Shown one piece after another: positions 9,281-17,867 of a stretch of DNA of 56,787 bases; positions within the stretch are counted from its first letter, which is position 1; each line of letters starts with the position of its first letter. The notes beneath the pieces were generated by a model. It was not told the DNA's origin, did no database searches, and worked only from the letters and a program-made list of their open reading frames with translations. This stretch comes from Pseudomonadota bacterium (GTDB lineage: Bacteria; Pseudomonadota; Alphaproteobacteria; Rhizobiales; Phreatobacteraceae). Where the stretch lies: assembly GCA_020161695.1 (NCBI GenBank), contig JAIUOO010000028.1, positions 1 to 56,787 on the forward strand, written 5' to 3'. The position numbers were made by a program, and so were the translations under genes.

Positions 9281-9598
9281 GGCGTGCGGCTCCGATTGAA
9301 AGAGGCGCGGACCATAGGGGAGGGGGAGGAGGGGTGTCAATGGGGAGGTTGTTTGAGGTCAGCTCTGCCGGCAGGCGGGTAGATCCCTTTGTCGTGTGGT
9401 CGCGCTTCCCGGACGAACCGGTCCGCCGCTCCGGCTCGTCGCCCCGTGATTGACTTCCGGTGGGGCCGACGATAGACGCGGCGCCATCTGTAGAAGGAGA
9501 TTTATGCGCAGAGGCTGAGTTTTGAACCGCGTTTCGCGGCCTCGTCGCCGGCTCGTGGAGCCGTGCGTTTCTGCGCATATCCAACACTACGGTACATC
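9281..9598. other. Intergenic region between ilvB leader and GNAT gene
   Basis: It must hold the ilvB promoter (minus strand) and that of the acetyltransferase gene (plus strand). I see no convincing -35/-10 pair or palindrome. A TGAACC hexamer at 9523-9528 lacks the CGAC partner at 16-base spacing found at the three ECF sites described below. Confidence 0.4.
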
Positions 9599-10048
9599 GT
9601 GAACAATCCGGACATTTCGATCCGAGCCTACCAGGCATCGGACCTTCGCACCCTGTCGGCCATCTGGCTCGACGCGTCCCTGCATGCCCATCCCTTCCTC
9701 GGCGAGGCGCGCCTGCGCGCGCAGCAGGAAATGGTGGAGCGCACCTACCTGCCCGATTCCGAAACATGGGTGGCCGTCCGCGACGGCGAGCCCATCGGCT
9801 TCATCGGGCTGATCGGCGCGTTCATCGGCGCGCTGTTTGTCGCGCCGGACGTGCAGGGCGCGGGCATCGGCCGCCTGCTGATCGCCCACGCCGCCGCGCT
9901 GAAGGGCGAACTCGCGCTCGACGTCTATGCCGCCAATGACGGCGCCCGCGCGTTCTACGGGCGGCTCGGTTTCGCCGAGATAAGCCGCAGTGCCGCCGAC
10001 GGCGAAGGGCTGCCCTTCGCGGTGGTCCACATGCGCCTGACGCGCTGA
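9599..10048 (+). CDS. GNAT-family N-acetyltransferase
   Basis: A 149-residue single-domain acetyltransferase. The GTG at 9599 (VNNPDISIRAYQ) is preferred because the domain begins at SIRAYQASDL; a GTG at 9563 with GGAG close upstream is the alternative. The start IWLDASLHAHPF resembles YjaB-type GNATs. The acetyl-CoA loop is seen as VAPDVQGAGIGRLLIAHA (Q/RxxGxG/A form), with the C-terminal NDGARAFYGRLGF typical of the fold. The substrate is unknown. It is followed after 95 bases by a YjhX-like gene on the same strand. In E. coli the YjhX toxin is paired with YjhQ, also a GNAT protein, so this could be the antitoxin partner. Confidence 0.85.
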   Translation: MNNPDISIRAYQASDLRTLSAIWLDASLHAHPFLGEARLRAQQEMVERTYLPDSETWVAVRDGEPIGFIGLIGAFIGALFVAPDVQGAGIGRLLIAHAAALKGELALDVYAANDGARAFYGRLGFAEISRSAADGEGLPFAVVHMRLTR

Positions 10049-10055
10049 CCCTCCC

Positions 10056-10077
10056 GGCGAGGGCGGCAACCCTCGCC
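10056..10077 (+). terminator. Hairpin after the GNAT gene
   Basis: GGCGAGGG-CGGCAA-CCCTCGCC forms a perfect eight-pair stem seven bases after the stop codon. There is no T run, so it may be a weak terminator or an mRNA 3' stabiliser rather than a complete stop before the YjhX-like gene. Confidence 0.4.
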
Positions 10078-10143
10078 TGCCAGCACTCTCATTCGGGACG
10101 CCGCCCGTGAGTTTGTTCTCGCGGTGCGCGGCGAAGCAGGATC

Positions 10144-10419
10144 ATGAACATTTCGAAGGCCGAGCGCCGGGCGCTCGACATGCTGTCGATGGGCGGCAGA
10201 ATAATGCTCGAAAGAGACAGCCGGAACCGGCCGGTTGCGGCCGGTTTCATCAGCCGGGAGGGCTGGTTTCTCGAAGGCCCGGGCCTTCGGGAATTTCAGT
10301 CGCTGCGTGCGAAGCGGCTGATCGTGTCGCGCGATGGTGGCGACTATGCCATTTCGCGCGACGGCGCGCGCAGCCTGCAAAAGTCGCGGCAGGCGGCCAG
10401 AAGGTCCGGTGCCGGGTAG
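10144..10419 (+). CDS. YjhX (TopAI)-family protein
   Basis: A 91-residue protein beginning MNISKAERRALDMLSMGGRI. The pattern MN-S-x-E-R-x-L--L-GGRI, then RDSRNRP, SREGWFLEG and SLRAKRLI, matches what I know of E. coli YjhX along its whole length. YjhX (TopAI) is described as a toxin that binds and inhibits DNA topoisomerase I. The last ten residues (ARRSGAG) extend past the core. It lies 95 bases after a GNAT acetyltransferase gene, matching the YjhX-YjhQ pairing in type. The start is the ATG at 10144, with GAAGCAGGATC before it. Whether this copy is toxic is unknown. Confidence 0.75.
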   Translation: MNISKAERRALDMLSMGGRIMLERDSRNRPVAAGFISREGWFLEGPGLREFQSLRAKRLIVSRDGGDYAISRDGARSLQKSRQAARRSGAG

Positions 10420-10437
10420 GGCGGGGGCGCGGGGGGC

Positions 10438-11112
10438 CTACCTCACGCCCTTCGCAAATCCCGCGACCACCCCCACCACCCGTCCGTCATTCCCCGCGAA
10501 GCCATGATACCCGCCGGCCTGGCAGGGATCGCCCCGGGCCGTCCCGCCGTCGATCCAGACCACCCGCACCCGCGCGCCGCCCCATGCCTTGAACGGCTCG
10601 ACGCCGGAGGGCGGCGTCACGTGGCAGGCGTCGCGGCGGTGATGCACGATGAGCGTCGCGGGCAGCGCGCCGGCTGAGCCGATCTGGCCGCGCACCTGAT
10701 CGAGGAAGCCGGCTGATATGGCGATGCCGTTCGGCCGCGCGGCCAGCGCCTCGGCGATCCTGAGCGAGCCCCGGCTGGTGGCGGCCACCGTCACCGGCCG
10801 GTTGAACCGCTGCCGGAGATAGGCCACGGCCGAGGCGATCGACACACCGCTGTCGACCACCAGCGAGGCGACGCCCGCCGAGGCATAGGCCGCCCTGGTC
10901 CGCACCAGCTGGTTGCCGCGCAGGGCCGAGAAGCTGCCGTCGGCGCGGATGCCCAGATGGCCGTTGCCGCCGGGGATGAGCACGATTGTCGCGCGGGGGG
11001 CGCGCGGCGCATTCAGGAGGCCATAGCCGCCGGAGAGCTGCACGGCCTCGTCGGCAAGCGCCGCCGTGGCGGAGAGGATCATGGCGATCAGGACGACGAT
11101 GACAGGCCTCAT
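10438..11112 (-). CDS. Secreted alpha/beta-hydrolase-like protein
   Basis: A 224-residue protein with a signal peptide (MRPVIVVLIAMILSATAALA). The mature part follows an alpha/beta-hydrolase plan: an oxyanion strand IVLIPGGNGHLG, a nucleophile elbow VAATSRGSLRIAEALA (Ser in T-S-R-G instead of the classic G-x-S-x-G), an acid region IVHHRRDAC, and a late His in GGYHGFAGNDG. Two Cys near DACHV and DPCQAGG may form a disulfide. The substrate is unknown. It stands alone between the YjhX-like gene and a repeat-filled gap. Confidence 0.65.
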   Translation of the reverse strand: MRPVIVVLIAMILSATAALADEAVQLSGGYGLLNAPRAPRATIVLIPGGNGHLGIRADGSFSALRGNQLVRTRAAYASAGVASLVVDSGVSIASAVAYLRQRFNRPVTVAATSRGSLRIAEALAARPNGIAISAGFLDQVRGQIGSAGALPATLIVHHRRDACHVTPPSGVEPFKAWGGARVRVVWIDGGTARGDPCQAGGYHGFAGNDGRVVGVVAGFAKGVR

Positions 11113-11237
11113 GCGATCCTCCCGTTTCAGTGGGAGCGGATCATGCCGGAAACGTTCGGCAGATGCAAGAGTTATTTCCTATTGTGGGATCATATGCCAA
11201 GCTTCGCAGGCTCTACCTGGAGTCTCTAACCTCACCA

Positions 11238-11393
11238 CGTCATGCCCGGCCTTGTGCCGGGTATCCACGACTTTCCTTTGTCGGTCGAGTTCAAGTCGTG
11301 GATGGCCGGCATAGCCGAGGCAAAGCCTTGGCGTTCAAGTGAAAGAACGGCGACCAAAGGTCGCCTATGGCCCGGCCATGACGGAAAGGGTGC
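11238..11393. repeat. Dispersed palindromic repeat (type C, long copy); rest of the 11113-11505 gap is empty
   Basis: It begins CGTCATGCCCGGCCTTGTG and ends CCCGGCCATGACGG, with inner arms ATCCACGACTT / AAGTCGTGGAT. The same element, in a more perfect form, is at 21241-21330. This copy carries about 60 extra bases in its right arm region. It occupies most of the 393-base gap between the hydrolase and the ChaN-like gene; I see no gene in the gap. Confidence 0.7.
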
Positions 11394-11505
11394 GTCTTTC
11401 AATCAGCGCCGATGTCCAGCCAAGACGCGAGAGAGCGCCTTTCAATCAGTGCCGATGGCCGGCCATGACGACAAGCTTCGGCTCTTCAATCAGCAACGAA
11501 GCCTC

Positions 11506-12417
11506 TCACCCCGCGACCAGCCTTGCCCGTCCTCGCCGCTCCGCCGCCGGCTCCGGCGCGTCCAGCCGGAACACCGCGTCCGCCAGCCGGCGGTCGGCCT
11601 CCACCGTCAGCTCAGCCTTCTGGTTCGGCAGCAGCACCGCGACATCCTCCACCCCGAGGTCGGCGAGTTGGTAGGGCGTGCCGCCGCCATATTCGAGATG
11701 CCCCCGGCCGATAATGCCGACGACCAGCTTGGCGGTGCCGGCCTCCAGCGCCCTGGCGATGTTGCAGGCAAAGGCCCGGTCCCAGGTCTGCTGCGCCCTG
11801 ACGAAGCGGTCCCAGCCGGGGTCCTCGGGGCTTTGCAGCGGGCCGGACTGGCCGGGGGCGCGGTTTGCCGCGCCGGTCAGCTCGAACAGGTAGCGCCGGT
11901 AGGCCGGCGTCGCCGGGGCGGAGGGCGTCAGGCCGTCGCGCTCGTCCTCCGGGATCGCGTCCCAGCCCTCCTTGCCGACGCGGGTGACGAGCGGGCGGTG
12001 GCAGTTCAGCGCCAGCATCGGCACCTTGTGCTGCCGGCAATAGTGGAAGATCGGCAGGTAGATCTCGGGCGGAAAGCCCCAGACGGCGTCCCACTCGCTC
12101 TCGACGATGAAATCGGCGGTGGAGAGCGCCCCCGCCACCCAGCGGTCGAGCACCGGCTGAAGCCGGCGCGGGAACATTTCGAAGCCGACGGCGATGTCAG
12201 GCTCCAGTCCGTGCAGATGGGCGACGACATGGGCCTGCCAGCGGTGGATTTCGGCGGTGTCGTGGGTCTCGCCGAGGAGCACGGCGCGCTTGCCTGCCAT
12301 GGCGGCCATCAGCGCCCGCTGGTCGAGGCGGGCGCCGGTGGTGGGGTCGAGCCAGGTCGCCCGGTCATGGGCAACGGGGCGTGCGGGAATAGCGGCCTTG
12401 AAGGCGTCTGTCGGCAT
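11506..12417 (-). CDS. ChaN-family (haem-binding/Tiki-like) protein
   Basis: A 303-residue protein. The ATG at 12417 is chosen (GAGGATCGACC just upstream); the frame continues upstream without family likeness. The domain starts at KRAVLLGETHDTAEIHRWQ, the characteristic LGE-x-H-D motif of the ChaN/EreA/Tiki fold. It continues with VGFEMFPRRLQPVLDRW, LALNCHRPLVTRVGKEG and the C-terminal VVGIIGRGHLEYGGGTPYQL. ChaN homologues bind haem at an iron-regulated surface, and related folds are metalloproteases or esterases. No lipoprotein signal is visible, so it may be cytoplasmic. A Bcr/CflA transporter gene lies upstream on the same strand. Confidence 0.75.
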   Translation of the reverse strand: MPTDAFKAAIPARPVAHDRATWLDPTTGARLDQRALMAAMAGKRAVLLGETHDTAEIHRWQAHVVAHLHGLEPDIAVGFEMFPRRLQPVLDRWVAGALSTADFIVESEWDAVWGFPPEIYLPIFHYCRQHKVPMLALNCHRPLVTRVGKEGWDAIPEDERDGLTPSAPATPAYRRYLFELTGAANRAPGQSGPLQSPEDPGWDRFVRAQQTWDRAFACNIARALEAGTAKLVVGIIGRGHLEYGGGTPYQLADLGVEDVAVLLPNQKAELTVEADRRLADAVFRLDAPEPAAERRGRARLVAG

Positions 12418-12530
12418 CGGTCGATCCTCGTGGGGGGATGCGATGCCGGAAGCGGCGGCGGGCCTCGCGCGGCTCCTGTCTAGCGTGGAATGAGCAGGCG
12501 GGACAGCCATGGCTGCCCCGCTTGCCCGCG

Positions 12531-13784
12531 TCACTCAGCCGGCGCGGCGGCCTGCTGGTGCGGCCGGAACAGACGGCCCTTCTCGGCGAACAGCACCATG
12601 ACGAGCGCCGCCGCGCCGCAGACGGCGAAGCCGATGACGGTGGGCGTCGCCGTGCCGTCGAAATGCTGGCCGATGAAGAAGCCGATCAGTGCGCCGCCCA
12701 CGGTGGAGACGAAACCCTGCACCGAGGACGCCGTGCCGGCCACATGGCCGAGCGGGTCCATGGCCATGGCGCCGAAATTCGACGCGACCAGGCCGAAGCA
12801 GAACATGCCGGCCGCCTGCAGCACCGCGAACACCCACATGGTCTCGTGGCCGGTCAGCGCGAAGCCGGCATGGACCAGCGTCACGCCGATATAGGCGAGA
12901 AGCGCGCTGTGCGAGACCCGGCGCATGCCGAAGCGCTCGACGATGCGCGAGTTGAGGAACGAGGCGAGCGCCATGAACAGCGCGATGCCCGCGAAGACGA
13001 TGGTGAACAGGTCCGGCGCCTTGAACACGTCGACGAAGATCTGCTGGGCCGCGTTGATGAAGCCGAACAGCCCGCCGATCATGAAGGTCATCGCGAAGGT
13101 GTAGCCGATGGCGAGCCGGTTGGTCAGGCAGGCGCGGAACGCCGCGAGCACCGGTCCGGCCTCGATCGGCACGCGGTCTTGCGGGTGCAGCGTCTCGGGC
13201 AGGTGGCGCGCGGCGATCAGGCCCACCACCACGCCGAACACACCGAGCAGGCCGAAGATCCAGCGCCAGGGCGCGAACAGCACGATGACCTGCCCGATCG
13301 ACGGCGCGAGGATCGGCACTGCGAGGAAGACGATGAAGGCGAGCGACATGACGCGCGCCATCTGGCGGCCCGAATAGGTGTCGCGCACGATGGAGACGGC
13401 GAGCACGCGCGTGCCGGCCGCGCCGACGCCCTGCAGCACGCGGGCGGCCATCATCTGGTCGAACGTGGTGGCCATCGCCGCCGCGAAGCCGGCCAGCGCG
13501 TAGATGACGAGGCAGACGAGCAGCACCGGCCGCCGGCCGTAGCGGTCGGCGAGCGTGCCGTAGACGATCTGCGCCGCGCCGAAGCCGAGCAGATAGGCGG
13601 TGACGATCCACTGCCGGTCGTTCGGCTCGGTGATGCCGAGCGCCGCGCCGATCTCGGGCAGGGCCGGCAGCATGGCGTCGATGGCCAGCGCGTTGGTCGC
13701 CATCAGGGCGGCGATCAGCGCGACGAAAGAGCGGAAGCCGAGCCCGGCGCGGTCGCGCGCGGCGGGCTCCGAGAGGGAGGTCAT
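12531..13784 (-). CDS. Bcr/CflA-family MFS drug efflux transporter
   Basis: A 417-residue inner-membrane protein with twelve likely transmembrane helices. The N-terminal MLPALPEIGAALGI region, the A-motif YGTLADRYGRRPVLL between helices 2 and 3, and RVLQGVGAAGTRVLAVSIVRD in helix 4 are typical of the Bcr/CflA group, which exports bicyclomycin, chloramphenicol and other compounds by proton antiport. The upstream 261-base gap to the Bug protein gene at 14046 is divergent and may hold both promoters. The actual substrate cannot be read from sequence. Confidence 0.9.
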   Translation of the reverse strand: MTSLSEPAARDRAGLGFRSFVALIAALMATNALAIDAMLPALPEIGAALGITEPNDRQWIVTAYLLGFGAAQIVYGTLADRYGRRPVLLVCLVIYALAGFAAAMATTFDQMMAARVLQGVGAAGTRVLAVSIVRDTYSGRQMARVMSLAFIVFLAVPILAPSIGQVIVLFAPWRWIFGLLGVFGVVVGLIAARHLPETLHPQDRVPIEAGPVLAAFRACLTNRLAIGYTFAMTFMIGGLFGFINAAQQIFVDVFKAPDLFTIVFAGIALFMALASFLNSRIVERFGMRRVSHSALLAYIGVTLVHAGFALTGHETMWVFAVLQAAGMFCFGLVASNFGAMAMDPLGHVAGTASSVQGFVSTVGGALIGFFIGQHFDGTATPTVIGFAVCGAAALVMVLFAEKGRLFRPHQQAAAPAE

Positions 13785-14045
13785 GACGTGATCCGGATCG
13801 GGTGCGCCTGCAGCTCTCGCCGCGTGCAGTGCAACATGAAGGCCGGACCATAGCCGCCGTGGGCCTGAGGGGAAAGGCGCAAGTGCGAAGGGCAGGGTTT
13901 CGCTGAGCGGCCTGCTGGCCGCGGCCTCGCGGGTTGCACCTTTCCGGTTCGGCCCTGCACTCTATGTGCAACGGCGATTTGGACCGGCGGCGGATGCCTG
14001 CCGGCCCCAACGAAGACGACCGCATTCTCAGGAGGACATTCGATC

Positions 14046-15029
14046 ATGATTTCACGCCGCACGACCCTCGCCGCCCTCGGCGGCGCGCTTGCCGCGCCGG
14101 CTCTCCGCACGGCCTCCGCGCAGAGCACCTGGCCGAACCGGCCGATCCGCATGATCGTGCCCTTCCCGCCGGGCGGCTCGACCGACGTGCTCGCCCGCGT
14201 CATCGGCGAGTACCTGTCGAAGGAGATCGGCCAGACCGTGGTGATCGAGAACCGCCCGGGCTCCGCCGGCAATGTCGGCGTCAACGCCATCGCCCGCGCC
14301 GAGCCCGACGGCTACACGATCGGCGTCTCGACCATCGGCCCGCTCTCGGCCCATATCGAGCTCTACCGCACGCTGCCCTTCGACCCGCGCACCGACTTCA
14401 CCTATATCGCGGACATCTACGAGATCCCCAACGTGCTGGTGGTCAATCCGTCGAACCCGGTGAAGACCGTGCAGGAGTTCATCGCCTGGGCCAAGGAGAA
14501 GGGGCCGGGCAAGGTTTCCTACGGCACGCCGGGCCTCGGCACGACCGCGCATCTCTCCACCGAGTTCCTGTCGCGCAAGGTCGGGCTCCAGCTTCTCCAC
14601 GTGCCCTACCGCACGGGCGCCGTGGCGGTGCAGGACCTCATTGCCGGCCGCATCGACTTCATGTTCGACAACCTGCCGACCATTACGGGCCAGATTCAGG
14701 GCGGCACGATCAAGCCGATTGCCGTCTCCACCGCCCGCCGCTGGGGCGGCCTGCCCAACGTGCCGACCATGATCGAGGGCGGCGTGCCCGATTTCGACGT
14801 CACCTCCTGGTCCGGCATGCTGGCGCCCAAGGGCCTGCCGGCCGACATCACCAAGCGGCTGGTCGATGCCCACATCAAGATCGGGCAGGACCCGGCCTTC
14901 GTGAAGCGCTTCGAGGAGATGGGCGCGACCTCCACCATGAAGGGTCCGGAGGCGCTTCAGGCCCGCATGGCGACGGAAATCCCGCGCTGGGCGGAGGTCG
15001 TCAAGGCGTCCGGCGCCAAGGTCGACTGA
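14046..15029 (+). CDS. Bug-family tripartite tricarboxylate transporter substrate-binding protein (copy 1)
   Basis: A 327-residue periplasmic protein with a twin-arginine-like start (MISRRTTLAALGGALAAPAL). The mature start WPNRPIRMIVPFPPGGSTDV and VIENRPGSAGNVGVNAIARA are hallmarks of the Bug (TctC) family. The distal FMFDNLPTITGQIQGGTIKP and AVSTARRWGGLPNVPTM segments are also typical. Bug proteins bind carboxylates, amides or aromatic acids. No TctA/TctB membrane genes are nearby, as is common for orphan Bug genes. The ATG follows AGGAGGACATTCGATC, a strong ribosome-binding site. Confidence 0.93.
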   Translation: MISRRTTLAALGGALAAPALRTASAQSTWPNRPIRMIVPFPPGGSTDVLARVIGEYLSKEIGQTVVIENRPGSAGNVGVNAIARAEPDGYTIGVSTIGPLSAHIELYRTLPFDPRTDFTYIADIYEIPNVLVVNPSNPVKTVQEFIAWAKEKGPGKVSYGTPGLGTTAHLSTEFLSRKVGLQLLHVPYRTGAVAVQDLIAGRIDFMFDNLPTITGQIQGGTIKPIAVSTARRWGGLPNVPTMIEGGVPDFDVTSWSGMLAPKGLPADITKRLVDAHIKIGQDPAFVKRFEEMGATSTMKGPEALQARMATEIPRWAEVVKASGAKVD

Positions 15030-15050
15030 CGCTCCGCCGCGCGAGGCCAC

Positions 15051-15079
15051 GTCGGGAGGGCGGTTGCCGCTCTCCCGAC
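15051..15079 (+). terminator. Hairpin between the two Bug genes
   Basis: GTCGGGAG-n-GCGG-TTG-CCGC-n-CTCCCGAC gives a nearly perfect twelve-pair stem 22 bases after the first Bug gene. No T run follows. It may be a terminator or a processing or stability element. Confidence 0.45.
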
Positions 15080-15151
15080 CGGACGGCTTGCGCCTCCAAT
15101 TGAAATGCCATTTCATTCCGGGCAACGAGAACACGCCCAGAGGAACCGTCC

Positions 15152-16132
15152 ATGTCGTCCATCAGCCGCCGCGCCGTGCTCGCCAGCACGGGGGCGATCG
15201 CCGCAGCCTCGATCCTGCCGGCCCGCGCGCAGTCCGACTTTCCCTCCAAGCGCGTCACGCTGATCGTGCCGTTCCCGCCCGGCGGGCCGGTGGACCTCAC
15301 GGCGCGCCAGATCGGCCAGAAGATCTCCGAATACTGGAACCAGCCGGTCATCATCGAGAACCGCCCCGGCGCGGATGCCGTCATCGGCGCGCAGGCCGTC
15401 CAGCGCGCCGAGCCCGATGGTCATACGCTGCTGATCTGCGCCATCCACCACTCGGTCCATCCGAGCCTCAAGGCGAGCCTGCCCTACAATTTTCTTGAGG
15501 ATTTCGTGCCGGTCAGCGGCGCGGGCATCTTCCCGATCATCGTCTGCGCCCATCCCTCGCTGCCGGTGAGCAACATCAAGGAGCTCATCGCCTATGCGAA
15601 GGCCAATCCCGGCAAGCTCTCCTACGGCTCGGCCGGCGTCGGCGGCGGCACGCATCTGTCGGGCGAACTGTTCAAGAGCATGACCGGCACGGACATGCTG
15701 CACGTCGCCCATCGCGGCAGCGCGCCGGCCATGAACAGCCTCCTTGGCAACCACGTGCAGCTGATGTTCTCGGATGGGCCGACCGCCGTGCCGCAGGTCG
15801 AGGCGAAGACCGTCAAGGCGCTCGGCATCAGCCCCTCGCGGCTGTCGCTGCTGCCGGACATCCCGACCATGGAGGAGGCGGGCCTGCCCGGCTATTCCGC
15901 CCATTCCTGGTCGGGCGTCGTCGCGCCGAAGGGAACGCCCGCTGCCATTGTCGCGAAGATCAACGCCGCCATGGTCCGCGCGCTGAAGGAGCCGGACACC
16001 GTCGACCGTTTCGCCAAGTTCGGCGCCCAGCCCGCCGTGCAGACGCCGGCCGAGTTCGGCCAGTTCCTCAAGACCGAGACGGAGAAATGGGCAAGGGTCA
16101 TCCGCGAGGCTAACATCCCGACCCAGCAATGA
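15152..16132 (+). CDS. Bug-family tripartite tricarboxylate transporter substrate-binding protein (copy 2)
   Basis: A 326-residue second Bug protein, with a twin-arginine-like signal MSSISRRAVLASTGAIAAAS. The core starts FPSKRVTLIVPFPPGGPVDL and has VIIENRPGADAVIGAQAVQ, a variant of the usual NRPGAGG motif. The two Bug proteins are clearly diverged from each other, so they probably bind different ligands. Its stop codon overlaps an in-frame ATG of the aldo/keto reductase gene, suggesting a joint transcript and a ligand that the reductase might handle; this is inference. Confidence 0.93.
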   Translation: MSSISRRAVLASTGAIAAASILPARAQSDFPSKRVTLIVPFPPGGPVDLTARQIGQKISEYWNQPVIIENRPGADAVIGAQAVQRAEPDGHTLLICAIHHSVHPSLKASLPYNFLEDFVPVSGAGIFPIIVCAHPSLPVSNIKELIAYAKANPGKLSYGSAGVGGGTHLSGELFKSMTGTDMLHVAHRGSAPAMNSLLGNHVQLMFSDGPTAVPQVEAKTVKALGISPSRLSLLPDIPTMEEAGLPGYSAHSWSGVVAPKGTPAAIVAKINAAMVRALKEPDTVDRFAKFGAQPAVQTPAEFGQFLKTETEKWARVIREANIPTQQ

Positions 16133-16164
16133 GCCGGGTGGCCGGCTCTGCAAGGGAGCCGGCC

Positions 16165-17028
16165 ATGGCCCAAGTCAGCGGCAAGACCACCATCGCCACC
16201 ACGACGCTGCCGACGGGCGAGGCCATTCCCGTCCTCGGCCAGGGCACATGGACCATCGCCGACAGGCCGGCGCGCCGCGCCGAGGCGATCCGCGCGCTGC
16301 AGGCAGGCATCGACAGCGGCATGACGCTGGTCGACACGGCCGAGATGTATGGCGACGGTGCCTCCGAGGAACTGGTCGGCGAGGCGCTGAATGGGCGGCG
16401 CGACGCGGCCTTCATCGTCACCAAGGTCTATCCGCACAATGCCGGCGCGCGCAGCGCCGTCGAGGCCTGCGAGCGCTCGCTCCGCCGGCTCGGCACCGAC
16501 CGCATCGACCTCTACCTGCTGCACTGGCGCGGCTCTATCCCGCTCGCCGAGACGGTCGGCGCTTTCCAGCGGCTGAAAGCCGAGGGCAAGCTCCGCCACT
16601 GGGGCGTCTCGAATTTCGATGTCGACGACATGGAGGAACTGCTGGCGGTCGATGGCGGCGCCGGGGTCGCGGCCAATCAGGTGCTCTACAATTGCGGCCG
16701 GCGCGGCATCGAGTTCGACCTGTTGGGGTGGCAGGCGAAGCGCGGCATTCCGGTCATGGCCTATTCGCCCATCGAACAGGGCCGGCTGCCGAAACATGCC
16801 GCGCTCGTGGCCATCGCCGCCCGCCATCCCGGCGCGACGCCGGCGCAGGTGGCGCTGGCATGGACGCTGCGCGGCGGCCATGTCTGCGCCATTCCGCAGA
16901 TGGGCTCGCCCGCGCATATCGAGGAGAACCGGCCGGCGGCCGCCCTGGCGCTGACCGCTGATGACCTCGCCGAGATCGACCAGGCCTTCCCGCCGCCGCG
17001 AGCGAAGCGTTCGCTGGCCATGCTGTAG
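16165..17028 (+). CDS. Aldo/keto reductase
   Basis: A 287-residue NADPH-dependent oxidoreductase with the AKR barrel. The ATG at 16165 is preferred (AAGGGAG seven bases upstream); an earlier ATG at 16129 overlaps the preceding Bug gene by four bases and would add twelve residues. Catalytic tetrad positions are readable: Asp and Tyr in LVDTAEMYGDG, Lys in IVTKVYPHN, His in YLLHWRGSIPL. The cofactor-binding region AYSPIEQGRLP and CAIPQMGSPAHIEENRPA follows. The wording is closest to bacterial AKRs annotated as diketogulonate reductase-like. Substrate unknown. Confidence 0.9.
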   Translation: MAQVSGKTTIATTTLPTGEAIPVLGQGTWTIADRPARRAEAIRALQAGIDSGMTLVDTAEMYGDGASEELVGEALNGRRDAAFIVTKVYPHNAGARSAVEACERSLRRLGTDRIDLYLLHWRGSIPLAETVGAFQRLKAEGKLRHWGVSNFDVDDMEELLAVDGGAGVAANQVLYNCGRRGIEFDLLGWQAKRGIPVMAYSPIEQGRLPKHAALVAIAARHPGATPAQVALAWTLRGGHVCAIPQMGSPAHIEENRPAAALALTADDLAEIDQAFPPPRAKRSLAML

Positions 17029-17069
17029 GCGGCCTCCGGGGCTCAATAGCCTCGGCTGTGATGCTCCGT

Positions 17070-17120
17070 CCGTCATCCCCGGCGGACCGAGCGAAGCGAG
17101 GGCCGGGAAGGGGATCCAGG
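17070..17120. repeat. Dispersed intergenic repeat (type D); rest of the 17029-17356 gap is empty
   Basis: CGTCATCCCCGG ... GAGCGAAGCGAGGGCCGGGAAGGGGATCCAG has the form of a very common alphaproteobacterial intergenic repeat. It lies in the 328-base gap after the aldo/keto reductase. I see no gene in the rest of the gap. Confidence 0.55.
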
Positions 17121-17356
17121 GGTGACAGTGGTGCCCCTCAATCCGATGCGCCCGGCACACCGGAGACGATGAAGCAGAGCGTCATGGTCTCCCCTCTACT
17201 CGCGTGAGCGAGGCGAGGGGCGGGTGGAACATTCCTGCCCTCTCCAACCGCCCGCAACTCCCTGCAACCCGGCGCAATGCCGCCGGCCGCCATTCTCCCG
17301 CACAAGGGTCTGCGAGGACGCCGATGGCCGGCGCCCACCTGACAAGGGAGATCAGC

Positions 17357-17728
17357 ATGTCCATCTCGAAGTCGCTCAAGATTGCCGCCGTCGCGCTCGC
17401 CCTCGCCGGTGGCGCCGCCGCCACCGCTGAGGCCCGTGACGGCTACCAGCGCTGGTTCGACGTGGTGAACACCTCCGGCAGCGTCGCCATCCACAGCGTC
17501 TATGCCACCCACCGCGACGACCGCTCGTTCGGCCGCGACCTGCTCGGCGACTCCATGGTCGCGCCGCGCTCCTCGCTGCGCGTCCAGCCGGACTTCCATT
17601 CCGGCTACTGCATCTTCGACGTCCGCGTCCGCTACGAGAACGGCGCGCAGGTCACCCGCTGGGGCGTCAATCTCTGCCAGGCGACCGCCGTCATCGTGAA
17701 CCCGAACGGCGCGATCCAGGTTCGCTGA
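17357..17728 (+). CDS. Small secreted protein of unknown function
   Basis: A 123-residue protein. The ATG at 17357 is selected because AAGGGAGA precedes it and because it gives a clean signal peptide (KIAAVALALAGGAAATAEA). The mature part, about 98 residues, starts RDGYQRWFDVVNTSGSVAIH and has beta-strand-like segments with two Cys (SGYCIFDVRVRYENG and VNLCQATAVIV), likely a disulfide. It ends with a short strand NPNGAIQVR. I do not recognise the family. It stands alone between the aldo/keto reductase and glutaminase genes. Confidence 0.65.
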   Translation: MSISKSLKIAAVALALAGGAAATAEARDGYQRWFDVVNTSGSVAIHSVYATHRDDRSFGRDLLGDSMVAPRSSLRVQPDFHSGYCIFDVRVRYENGAQVTRWGVNLCQATAVIVNPNGAIQVR

Positions 17729-17867
17729 GCCGCATTCCATGGAAGTGGAGCAGGCGCGCGATCCCCCTGGTCGCAACCTGTTCCGGAAGGCGGCGGCGCG
17801 CCGTTGGGTCCGGCGCGCCGCTCGCCTCGCAAGAGCCCCTCGGCTAGAAATGGCCGGGGGGCTTTCC

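Noticed and set aside
9523..9544. A fourth TGAACC hexamer as a possible ECF site before the GNAT gene.
   Set aside because: There is no CGAC at the 16-base spacing and no flanking similarity to the other three sites.
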